The notes beneath the pieces were generated by a model. It saw only the letters and a program-made list of their open reading frames with translations. It searched no databases and was not told the origin of the DNA. This document shows, in pieces, positions 23,583-33,436 of a stretch of 64,000 bases of DNA (its first letter is position 1; each line of letters opens with the position of its first letter). The translations under genes and the position numbers were made by a program. The stretch comes from Hirsutella rhossiliensis (taxonomy: Eukaryota > Ascomycota > Sordariomycetes > Hypocreales > Ophiocordycipitaceae). The DNA is taken from assembly GCF_020360975.1 (NCBI RefSeq), contig NW_025408668.1, positions 1,922,001 to 1,986,000 on the forward strand, in the 5' to 3' direction.

Positions 23583-24786
23583 GGCATGACCTGCCCGCGA
23601 TGGAATAAGCCGGCAAAGGAAGGGCCATCAAGAATACGGCACCTCATCCGGCGGATGGACAAGTCGCTCAACACGGCCATGCGAGCCATCCTCCCGGTCT
23701 GGAAGACGACGCCGCTCAGCGCCAGGCACCGGGAGGCGGGCATACCGCCAGTTTCGCACCTGCTCCAGGCGTGTCGAACGCGCTTCGCAGCCCGTCTCAA
23801 GTCCTCGACGAAGCGCACCCGCTTGCGGTGCGAACGAAGCGATCCGGGCCCCTGTCATCAACAGGGCCATTAAGTTAAAATACCAGCGTCCACGACAACC
23901 TTTCCGGACCAGACTGCGTCGCACTGACGAGCTGCTCCCAAGGTGCGCCAGGCCAGACCTTCTCGCACGTAGGTTCGCCAGCGACCAGCGTGGACCCTTG
24001 CAAACTGCGCCGAAAGAAGAATCGGCGGCAAACTTCGGCGAGTGGCTCCAATCAGTTGCTCCACGGACAGCAATCGTCTACTCGGACGGATCCCTCTCCC
24101 GGAGGAGCCGCGGGGTACGGCTATGCGGTACATCAGGATGGACTCACCGTCCTCAGCGGTAACGGCCGTCTTGGGCTTGCTGAGGTCTTTGATGCCGAGG
24201 CGAGAGGCTCCTAGAGGGTCTGCGTGCTGCGTTGAGCCTCCCGGCTGCAGACCAGATTGTCGTATGCCTCGATAACCTCGCGGTCGCGACGTGTCTTCAA
24301 GGCATGCCGTCAGATTCCTCCCAGAAGGAGTTCCTGGAATTCCAGGCCTTGGCCGCAGAACATGGTGCCACTGAGATCCGCTGGATCCCCGGCCACACCA
24401 ACATCCCAGGTAACGAGCAGGCAGACGCCTTAGCAAAGGCAGGAACCTCTCAACCCGAGCCTGCAGACGCTCTCCCGACGCTGGCATATCTGCGCAAGGT
24501 CGCTAGGCAGCGACCAAAAGACGCATTCAAAGCCTGGTGGGAAGTTTCTGCACCCCAACAGTACAGGGTCCTCGACCTCGATGCCACGACTGGCTGCCCG
24601 CCAGAACTTACCATTCCACGACCTCTGCTCCACCATCTGCTCGCAGCAAGAACCCACCACGGGGACTTCGCTGATTACCACGAAAGGTTGAACCACGACG
24701 ATGCGCGACTGACGTGCTCATGTGGTCGACGAAAGAACCAAAGCATCTCTTCTATTGCCGGAAGATCGCGCCGCGACATCGGATGA
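23583..24786 (+). pseudogene. LINE ORF2 C-terminal remnant (post-RT region plus RNase H)
   Basis: Broken coding sequence within the LINE: about 23565-23873 in one frame (the usual domain between RT and RNase H), then RNase H start and end blocks in other frames (23990-24214, 24232-24786). A cysteine-containing tail (LTCSCGRRKNQ) follows, as in Tad-like ORF2 proteins. No reverse transcriptase domain is present. Non-functional. Confidence 0.85.
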
Positions 24787-25289
24787 GGTTGGCACCCTCA
24801 CCGAGCGCGGCGGTCAACCGAGCAATAGGCAGAGACTTCGACCAGTTCGTCAAGGTGGCGAAGGCAAGCTCGTTCTTTGGAACGATCTGCCCTCGCCACT
24901 AGGCGGCAGCAACCGCTTTCCCTCCTTCCCTTCCCCTTTGTTTGCACACACACCCATTTTCTCTTACCCGACTCGGCCGGGCGGAGGGTGCTCTCCGGAA
25001 CCGGCCCTGTGAGGCCAAAACGAAAGACATGGCTGTCGCGCCTGAACGTCCCGCTGACGGGCAGCAGGCTGAGCAAAGAAGCGCCTTTGAGCCGATGAAA
25101 TGCTGAATGGTGGATTGTTTACGTTCTGTGGAAGGGGCAGAAGACGCGGATTGGTACTCGTTTCGTTTCGCGTATTGTGGGCCTACTCCGCGATAGTAGA
25201 CTTCCAGCAGCTCAGCACGTCCTGTGCCCCGTCTCGGGGACCTGAGCGACCTAAAGGTCGCTGGACGGAAAATACAATAATAATAATAA
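23583..25289 (+). mobile_element. 5'-truncated LINE (Tad-like non-LTR retrotransposon), RNase H region and 3' tail
   Basis: A 1707-bp insertion flanked by a perfect 16-bp target duplication GACACAGAGCAAGGCG (23567-23582 and 25290-25305). It ends in an AATA/TAA-rich tail (about 25268-25289), the signature of target-primed reverse transcription. The 5' end starts inside the ORF2 C-terminal region (MDKSLNTAMRAILPVWKTTP). An RNase H domain follows, with Asp in YSDGS, Glu in the EARG block, Asp in VVCLDN and Asp in NEQADALA, spread over several frames at 23990-24786. Its 3' non-coding end is shared with the fragment at 49.8-50.7 kb. Confidence 0.92.
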
Positions 25290-25305
25290 GACACAGAGCA
25301 AGGCG

Positions 25306-26130
25306 TAGGTGAAGGCCTCCTTTCTGCCAAGCTCGGTCAGATGTCTGAGACCTCCGTCAAGACCCCAAGCATCACCACTTCATAAGCTGAGCCACCCCCA
25401 TTCCTTCTTGGAGCTGACAGCCGCCGCCCAATTTCACCACCCCAATCCTCACATGTCGCCGCTGTTCAATGACGCCGTGACTCCCGCGTCAAAAGCTGTC
25501 AAAGCTCACCAGGTCGTGGAGGTCCAGCAGCTCATCTGCGCGACTTGGCCTCACCACTCGTGTCTCACCTTGCCACGAAATCCAAAGAATCATCTCAGCC
25601 CGCAGACGCCGGGCTGACCGCAGCACAGCCACCCCGTCTTCTCGATGCCTATCTAAGAAGACCCGCCCCCAACGCTGAAAGAATACGACGACTCCTTGTT
25701 CCGCTGCCATGTACCGCAAGGTCTGTGTCCGAAACAAAAAGGCAAATCTGAAAAGTGCGGTGCAGGCCCCCCCGCGGCAGCCTGCATCGCCGTGTCGCCG
25801 GTATGAGAAGCCGGTACGTACGACACGTGAACCGGACCCTCATTCCATCAGTAGATGTGGCTGCGTCCGCCTGGTCTGGGGAGCCGCCACGCGTAACACG
25901 GCGCGGCCGGGGGAGCAGTCCCGGAGCTTGGTGAAAGAGCCAAGGTCCTGATCCCGGCCTGCATGCAAGTGTGGGTTCCCTGCCGGTAGCCACCAACGAG
26001 CGTGGCTTCTGCTGTGTGACGACGGGCAGGGTGCGAGACGAGGGCCCTGGTAGGAAGCCCCCGTCAACTTGATAGGGTCTCCATGACGGGCGACCAGGAA
26101 CGCCTGTGCACATTCCGCACGGTCGCCTCG
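25306..26130. other. Intergenic between the LINE and the LRR gene
   Basis: About 825 bp downstream of the LRR gene stop. Open frames on both strands (up to 240 codons, minus) have no recognisable domain. I see no supportable gene. Confidence 0.45.
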
Positions 26131-28476
26131 TCACTTCCAAGAGGACAATGAATGTGCATTCGTAGAGACCCTCAAAGTGCCTGTCCAGAAGAAATGCGGC
26201 TCGCCTAGCTGAACAGGCGTCGGTCCAACTCCTGTCTGCCTCGGCAGCTGCAAGTACTTGGCCCGCCCAGCTCGTCGATATGCCTTGAGTTCGGCAAGCA
26301 CATCCTTCATTCCAGCCAACTCGGCCCGTGCGGGAGGCTTCAACTCGCGAGGCATCACCGCCGCGCACCATGCAACATGGAAGACGTACGACTTGTCAGG
26401 TGCGCCAGCCAGGACCTGGCTCGGCGTGGCGGGCCCGACACCATCTCGGAGGCGGCCGTCGACGACCAACCGCCGATATTCCTGCAGCACCTCGTTAGAT
26501 CCCGGCACCTGGAGTCCGACCCAGACTGGCGCCGAGTAGGGTTTTCCATTCCACTCGCCGTCATATGTCACAGTTTCTTGTTTGTCTCGGTCGGCCTCAG
26601 AGGGGTAGCATCGGGACGCCATGGTGTTGGAATGGAGACTGGCTTCGGAGCAAGGCTGCGAAGCCGTCTTGATGAACTGCCGGTCTTCGACCCGCTCGCC
26701 AGCAAAGAAGCCGAACCCTTGTTCGCCATCGTCTATCAATTCCTCCGCGGCGGAATCCTCGGGCGCGGTGAAGCCATCTTCCATTGGGTCCGGATCAAAC
26801 TCCAAAAATAGGCGTCTCAGACCCTGCAGCAGGCTGGGGGTGCGCCACGACGGCGAGCATGACGCCGCGGCTGCAGCCTCATCCTGCATCGCGCGCTCCT
26901 GCACTGACAGCAGCTTGATGAAGTTGATGAGCTTGGCAACCAGCGGGCCGGATGAGCGGCGGGGGATGCAAGTCAGGGTCAAGCAAGCGAGTCGCGGGTT
27001 CATGTTCGGTACGAAGGCTTGGCGGTACGCCTCCTCGACTCGCTCGAGAACCGAGGTCTCGGCCAAGTATATACGCGCCAGGGTAGAGAGGCCGGCAGCT
27101 TCCAGCGTGGGCACATGGGTCACGAGAGAATGGTGGATCCTCAGGACGCGGAGGTTGGAAGAGAATACGGGCCGGAACAGGTGAGCTGCGCCAAGGATTC
27201 CATGTAGGGTGGCAGAAGCTGGCCAATGCTTGACGCCCGGGCTGGATCTCGGGAGCAACGGCACTGAGCCGCAATCCAGGTCCTCCAGATGACCAGGTGA
27301 GGTGCGCAGCAGCTTTTGCACACCGAGAGAGGAGACTTGATTGCAAGACAGACGCAAGTGAGTAAGGCTGCGGGAGCGACAGAAGTCTACTACTTCTAAC
27401 TCAAACTCTTCTCGAGAAAGAAGACGGGCCGAGATGCCGGGCAAGTCGCTCTGGATCGGAGAAGCACCGTCGGAGCGGAGCATCTCGTGGAGATCGAGAG
27501 CTTCGGCGTCGGCCACATAACCCGGGGCATCAGCAAAGTGTCTCTCCGGGTGGGAAAAGGTGCCACTCCACTGTGATTCCTCGATGGAGAAGAACTGTCC
27601 ATGCTCTGTGGTGCCGTGGGGCAAGGGAACGAGGCCGCCCTCGACGGCGAAACGAGCACTGGAGCGAAGCGACGAGGCTGGCATGCACCAGTCTCTCAGC
27701 GTGTCAAGGGAAACGTCGGTAACATTGTTGTGGCTCACGTCTAGGCTCCATAGGCGGTGCGTGAAAGCCGTGGCCAAGGTCTGCAGTAGGGCGTCATCAA
27801 TCTCTCGCGCGCGGACTTTCAAGATACGAAGGCTGGGCAACAATGTGGGGTGAAGAAGTCGCAAGATGGAGCCCGGGACGCCAGAGGCATCCAGGTAGAC
27901 GAGAGCCTGGAGGGAGGGTAAGGCAAAAAAGGTGGCTGGCAAGTGATTGGGGCAGCCTGCGATGCTGAGAAGGCGCAGGCGGGCTTGCGGAAGCGAGGAC
28001 AAGCAAGCAAAGAGGTCCAGATCAGCATGGCCATCGATGAGGATGGAGTGGGCGTGGGGGAACAGGTGCAAGGCTCGCTTGAAGCTTTGGGCGAGAAGAC
28101 TGCCATCTCGGTCTGAGGCGAAATGGTAGGCATCCTTGGCAAAGGCTCGGGCGTCGAGGACGCGGACAAGGGCACGGGTAGCAGGGGCGACGCGGGTGAG
28201 TTTGCGGAAGACAAAGTCAAACCACCAGGATAGGTCTCTCAACAGCGTCAGCGGTTGACGGCCAGGGCAGTTTAGGCACTCACCGTCTCCGGGATCCAGA
28301 CCTGAGCGACGGACAGTGTTGAGGATATCTGTCCAGAGGCGTGGGGCGAAGAGGGACCAGGAGCGATGGCAGACTCGGCAAAGAGAAGGATAGTCGACAA
28401 AGTGCACGTAGGGCGCGGCGACGGCCAGCCAGTCGGGACGAGTGGTGGCCTCTCGATACGACGGCAGCGAGGCCAT
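26131..28476 (-). CDS. Leucine-rich-repeat protein of unknown function, flanked by transposons
   Basis: Uninterrupted 781-aa open frame with a clear ATG at 28476. The N terminus has an F-box-like helical region (YPSLCRVCHRSWSLFAPRLW) of the kind seen in fungal F-box/LRR regulators, though I cannot confirm a true F-box. Residues about 140-300 and 380-520 contain LRR-type repeats (LRLLSIAGCPNHLP, LWSLDVSHNNVTDVSL, LTHLRLSCNQVSSLG, LRVLRIHHSLVTHVP). The C-terminal part has an acidic stretch (DPDPMEDGFTAPEDSAAEEL) and a Trp/Tyr-rich unidentified domain (YDGEWNGKPYSAPVWVGLQV). A LINE begins 841 bp past the stop and a hAT element lies 415 bp upstream of the start. No stop or frameshift suggests decay. 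Role unknown; substrate adaptor for ubiquitin ligation is one possibility. Confidence 0.8.
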   Translation of the reverse strand: MASLPSYREATTRPDWLAVAAPYVHFVDYPSLCRVCHRSWSLFAPRLWTDILNTVRRSGLDPGDGECLNCPGRQPLTLLRDLSWWFDFVFRKLTRVAPATRALVRVLDARAFAKDAYHFASDRDGSLLAQSFKRALHLFPHAHSILIDGHADLDLFACLSSLPQARLRLLSIAGCPNHLPATFFALPSLQALVYLDASGVPGSILRLLHPTLLPSLRILKVRAREIDDALLQTLATAFTHRLWSLDVSHNNVTDVSLDTLRDWCMPASSLRSSARFAVEGGLVPLPHGTTEHGQFFSIEESQWSGTFSHPERHFADAPGYVADAEALDLHEMLRSDGASPIQSDLPGISARLLSREEFELEVVDFCRSRSLTHLRLSCNQVSSLGVQKLLRTSPGHLEDLDCGSVPLLPRSSPGVKHWPASATLHGILGAAHLFRPVFSSNLRVLRIHHSLVTHVPTLEAAGLSTLARIYLAETSVLERVEEAYRQAFVPNMNPRLACLTLTCIPRRSSGPLVAKLINFIKLLSVQERAMQDEAAAAASCSPSWRTPSLLQGLRRLFLEFDPDPMEDGFTAPEDSAAEELIDDGEQGFGFFAGERVEDRQFIKTASQPCSEASLHSNTMASRCYPSEADRDKQETVTYDGEWNGKPYSAPVWVGLQVPGSNEVLQEYRRLVVDGRLRDGVGPATPSQVLAGAPDKSYVFHVAWCAAVMPRELKPPARAELAGMKDVLAELKAYRRAGRAKYLQLPRQTGVGPTPVQLGEPHFFWTGTLRVSTNAHSLSSWK

Positions 28477-28891
28477 GATGCTGCGACTTGGAGAGGCGAG
28501 GCACAGCAGCCCACGGAGGCGGAGAGAGAAGTTGGTCTGGTGAAGCGTCGCCCTTTTCCTTTCGTTGCTTCTTTTCTAGCGCCAAGGCCAAGCAAGGTGA
28601 GACGACGGCGAACACAAGGCGAAAGAGGAGACAGGAGGGCGGTGTGTGTGCGGCTGATGATGGTGACGATGAGGCTTCGGCCGTGGAGTGGATGCCGACG
28701 ACGGATTTAACGCCGGGGGAAGTCGATGCGGAGGGAAGGGAGATGCGAGACGAGTCGAGTCGAGACGAGTCGAGTCGAGACGAGACGAGGCCAGACGAGA
28801 CCGAGGGTCAAGCCTGGCTCACCCCCTTCCGGAGACGACAACGGGGCGGTGACGGGGTTTGGCTCGGGGCTGGTGGGCGGTAGCGGACGGC
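28477..28891. other. Short 5' flank of the LRR gene up to hAT element 2
   Basis: Holds the putative promoter of the LRR gene and a GAGACGAGTC-type repeat (28747-28803). It ends with the left target duplication CGGACGGC (28884-28891). Confidence 0.5.
28747..28803 (+). repeat. GAGTC/GAGACGAGTC short tandem repeat
   Basis: Alternating GAGTC and GAGAC pentamers in tandem, about 57 bp, upstream of the LRR gene. Confidence 0.85.
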
Positions 28892-31800
28892 TAGGGCTGA
28901 TATTTGAAGATTTTGAAGTCGAATCGGCCTCGGGACCCTTGAATTGAATGAAGCCGAATCGGGTAAGGTCTTCAAATTCGACGAATCAAAAATCAGGAGT
29001 CTTCATTCAATTCATTCATAAAAATTGTGAATGAATGGCGATATGGTCGAAACGTAAGGCGAAAAAAAATTATCACCCCGCTTCGCGGCCAAGGGACATA
29101 CAGGAGGAAAGGGTCAATACCCGAAGCCACCCACCAAGGGCCTCTTCCTGTTCTTCCTCGGCAGGCTCACATACACATCAATAAACAAGCTGCTTTGACC
29201 CCATCATTAAGGTTTGCCCGCGCGGACACGGTAACTTCGAGTTCGGCCGCGCTTGTGATGACGCTCTGCGTATTTAAAAGTCTGTTGTGCGTGTTTCAGT
29301 TGGATTCCACCGTCCACACTCCACTGGCAAAATCCTAGTCCCGCGCCGCCCGCGTCTGGCGGGGCGTCGCTGGGAAATCGAGGCGAAGGACGGCAGTTAG
29401 GGCGTCCATATATTGTGGTATAACGACCTAACAGTGCCTGATACGCCACCGTTTCAGCAATCTTGCCACCCTATACGGAGTATTAAAAAACACCATGAAG
29501 CTCATGAACAGTGCCATTTTATAATGCACATGATTTAAATGTAGTGCCGCTCGAATGTTCTGGATTTTCTCGTTCGGATGATATAACCCTCGATAGTTAC
29601 ATGTCGTTAACATTTGCTCAAGAAATGCCACATCATCTTGAAGGCAATCAATGGATAGCCCATTTTTTGGTTGGAATACTACATTTCAAGCACATATTAA
29701 GCTCGGCAACCCATATTCTGGATATATAATATAATAATTATACCGCTGTACAGCCCCAGCAAGCTGATTCGAAAACGCGTTCAGATCCTCAACATCTCAA
29801 TACTGCGCGAACAATTGAAGTGACACGAATCGAGTCAGCTCGCGATTTGGAGGCTGTTAGGGACTTATCTACTCCTCGAGCCCAATATGACTGCTACTTG
29901 TTTGTCCATACAAATTAGCCGATCAGGAAGTACCCGAAAATCTGCATGATAAGGATATATTGTGCCAACTAGCCGCGTTCAGACGCGTTATTTCCGCTCA
30001 GTTGACCACCTGTTAATTCTACTGCTGTCGGAAAGACAGGGTCGTCAGCCCATCCACCTTTGCCTGCGTGGCGCAACGGTCTTCGCGACAACTGCCACGA
30101 CATTATTTTACCACGACCTCGCCTAATTCCTGCTTCGATATTCCGACAGCGGCTTCGGATCAGCCCCCGAATCAACGCCCTGACCGACGACCTATCCTAC
30201 CCGTTCAACCCCGACTCCTTGACACTTTATTGTGGTTTATTTGGTGTCGTTCCGACTACCTGTGTCGCGTCCATTCTCGAGCCTTTCAGCCAAGATCAGG
30301 TAAAACTTCATTACTCTCCAATCTACCTCCTTATTTAATTACCTTACGAGTGGATAGCTAATTATAACATGATACGTAGTATGGCCCCTGCTGAAACAAA
30401 AACATCTGCCGCAGCGAATTTCTTTGCTCCAAGGACCCGGCGTAAATTGCCAACGCAGAATTATGCCCGCATCGAACGTCCTCAATTCAACCTCGAATCC
30501 GCGCGCGCGCGCTGATTCTAGCGCAACTCCGGCTCCTTCCTCTCCTCTTCCAACTGGCGAAGATACAATTGTCTGCGCGCCCCCGGGTCATCCTGACTGT
30601 GAGTCAGATGATGACATGCCCGACGCGGATACACCAGAGCCGCCATTGAACAGTAGTCATATGACGCTCGCAGAGAAAGCCGGACTTATCAAGAAGTGGG
30701 CCGACAACAAACAAAAGCATGTTCGCAAGAAGAGAGACAAGAACAGCCACGTCTATTGGTATATGCAGAGGAAGCTATAGACAGAAGCTTTTACTCAGAG
30801 GATAAGGATGGGCCGAAGATCTTCCAAGAGTTCCGGTGGACTTGTATAGAGTGCCTTCAAAATCCCAATACTCTTCGGAAGAGATTCCAGGTCCTCGAAT
30901 CGAACCGCCGAGGGGTTACCTCTGGCATGGGAGACCATTTAAAAATCCACGGTATTACGAAGGAATCTCACCACGCTCGAATTAATGGATACGGCCGCGC
31001 CATTGGTGGAGGAGATTATACAGAGGCAGACGCATGGAGCGGTCGACCTAGGCAGAGAGCAAGACTCACGGCAAAGGAGTCTATCCGCCGGTGGTTTGTA
31101 AAACACCGACAACCCTTCTCTGTTGTCGAGACTCCTGCTTTTCAAGAGATGTTCTTGGCTCACAACACAACATGTGTGTACAGGAGTCGTATAACGTTAC
31201 GCAATCATATATATACAGACTTTGTCGAACGCAGGAGAAGCTGAAGATTGAGCTTGAGTACAATTGTGCCACCATCTCGTTCACCCTTGATATCTGGACA
31301 GCACCGAATCGGTGCCCATTTTCGCCATTATTGCGCACTGGATTACACCGGAGTTTGAGGAGAGAGAGAAGTTATTGAGTTTATTGAGCTCAAAAGATCT
31401 CACACTGGCAAACAATTAGCTGAGATAGTTGAGAGGACGCTTGAGGAGCTCAGGCTCAAGCCTAAGCTTCTCGCCATTACGGGAGACAACGCCGGCAATA
31501 ACGGCACGCTCTGTCAGTCTTTGTACGATTCTCTCAAGACCAAATTCGACGACAAGGTGAGCCCAATAGGGAGGCCCCGCATGCGCTTTCACGGCAGGAA
31601 GAGTTGGATCCGCTGTCTAGCTCATATTACCTCGCTCATTTGTGAGGGCGTCTTGCAAGATCTCAAAGCAGGCACAGCGAAGGAAGCCAAGAAGATGCTT
31701 GACAAGTGGGACGAAGAGAATAAAGCAACAACTACACCATTCCGGGAGACTCTAGTCGAAGTGGGATTGCCAAAATCCGCCTCCTCAATCTCTGGATGTT

Positions 31801-33428
31801 GAGATCCGGGTCTAGGGAGCAAGACTTCAAAAGCATGCCGCGCACGCACTACCGGAAGCCAACCTACGATGTCGACACTCGCTGGAATTCGGCCTACGAC
31901 ATGATTGACCAATTCCTCGAGCTTGAGGCAGAGTATACTGAGTTCGTTGATACTCACCCGCAAGTCAAGTGCCTCCTGCCCTTATCAGAAGAGATTGTCG
32001 CTCTCTATCAACTGCGGAAGGTTCTGAAGCCGTTTAAAGACCACACTCTGAAAGTCTCCGAAGTTATGCCGCCGATCTCACAAAGTCTCGATATCTATTG
32101 GGATTTGGAAGCTCTCCTTGATGATGTAGTCGAAGGAGTTGGCGACTTTACAGACCTTGATATGTCCATTCGAGACGCCTTCTCGAAGGGCAAAGCAAAA
32201 CACGTTACTTATATGAAGAAGCTTGACGATCAAATGATGCTATTCGCAGCTCACATCCTGGATCCGCGTTATAAAACTCACCAATTGGAAATGATGATAC
32301 CGGATCAATACTCTGAGATTATGGCTAAAGTCAAGAAGTATTTCAAAACGGAGTGGCCGGAGCTAGCAGCATTGAATGCCACAAACTCAACTATGAGCCA
32401 ATCCAGACCAGCTGAGCGTCTCAAGGAGTCTCCATTGCGCAATGGAGAGCCATCCAAATGAAGAAGGCGAGGAGGCGGAGACGGGCGCGGCGATCCCTAT
32501 TTCGGAGCTTGAACGGTGGCTTGCAGCTCCTCGAATAGAGTTCGACGAGTCTATTGCAAAGTCTCCAGACTTCCTACTGAAGTGGTGGAAAGAACACAAG
32601 GTCGAGTGGCCACTTTTGGCTGCGGCGGCGCGTGATCTTCTCTCTGTCTCTGGCTCTGAAGTTGACGTGGAACGCCTCTTCAGCGGTTGTAGAGACGAAT
32701 TCGGTATCCGCCGTCACGCCTTGAAGGCAGATACGGTGCGAGTACTAACACTTTTACGGAGTGCTTATACTCAGGAAGATAAGATCGATCAGGCGTTGAT
32801 CAAGGCGGCCATGGAGTATGACATCCTGCCCTTTGCCAATAGTATTATTTGGAGACCAGACCACATTCCGGGCAAGCTGGAAGATGGTATGTATGGATAT
32901 ACCCTCATTATATATGTAGGTATATGCTCCCTGCATCCCAAGCCGATAAGTCTGCGATATCAACCCCCTGTCTAGATACAATGGAGGCTTCGGAGGATTG
33001 GGGCTCTAAGAGTGTAGCCGTGTACAGTGGCGGATTCGAACGCGTTGTACCGACGTATTTTGAGGATTCGGCAGAGCTTTGAAAGTGCTTATTTTCAGTC
33101 GATTTGCCTAGGACAGGCGGATCAGTATTTATGTAAGTTAATTTTTGTAGTATTCGGGATTATCGACTTCTTAGAAGGCTATAACTTAAAACTATATACT
33201 ACTTATTGGCGTTTTGAGGCATCTTTGCAATCGCTCAGGTACACACCAAATTCACTTCGTTTAGGGATCCTTCAAACCATTCATGAATGGCCTGAATTGG
33301 CCCAAACCCAACTTGAATCGCGAAAATTGGAGCTTGAAGATTTTGAATCAAGATCCAAAAAATTCAATTCATTTGATTCATCCTTCATTCAAAATCTTCA
33401 AAATCTTCACCTTCGTCTATCACCCCTA
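28892..33428 (+). mobile_element. hAT-family DNA transposon (element 2), complete ends, decayed transposase
   Basis: A 4537-bp element. Left end is TAGGGCTGATA and the complement of the right end is TAGGGGTGATA (10 of 11 match). Both ends carry GAAGATTTTGAA-type subterminal repeats. The flanking 8-bp target duplication CGGACGGC is perfect (28884-28891 and 33429-33436). A hAT transposase remnant lies on the plus strand, about 30.4-33.0 kb. The ends are unrelated to element 1, so this is a different hAT family. The first ~1.45 kb has no coding evidence. Confidence 0.92.
30436..32975 (+). pseudogene. hAT transposase pseudogene (element 2)
   Basis: Plus-strand blocks in order: a basic N-terminal region (about 30436-30780), a zinc-finger-like/linker region (about 30780-31215, FRWTCIECLQNP...MGDHLKIHGITKE), the catalytic-core start ISFTLDIWTAPNR (about 31270-31310), and ITGDNAGNN with CLAHITSLICEGVL (about 31480-31660). 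The conserved VDTRWNSAYDM block and following helices are at 31796-32440. The C-terminal dimerisation domain (LLSVSGSEVDVERLFSG) is at about 32640-32690. These blocks change frame at about 30.78, 31.22, 31.31, 31.80 and 32.44 kb. Individual introns cannot be excluded, but together the breaks mean the copy is unlikely to be active. Confidence 0.85.
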
Positions 33429-33436
33429 CGGACGGC

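Noticed and set aside
24232..24786. Host gene encoding an RNase H-like protein
   Set aside because: It lies inside the LINE bounded by the 16-bp target duplication and is part of the broken ORF2.
33031..33041. GGATTCGAAC, resembling a tRNA B box
   Set aside because: No matching A box, acceptor stem or cloverleaf could be drawn, and it lies inside hAT element 2.
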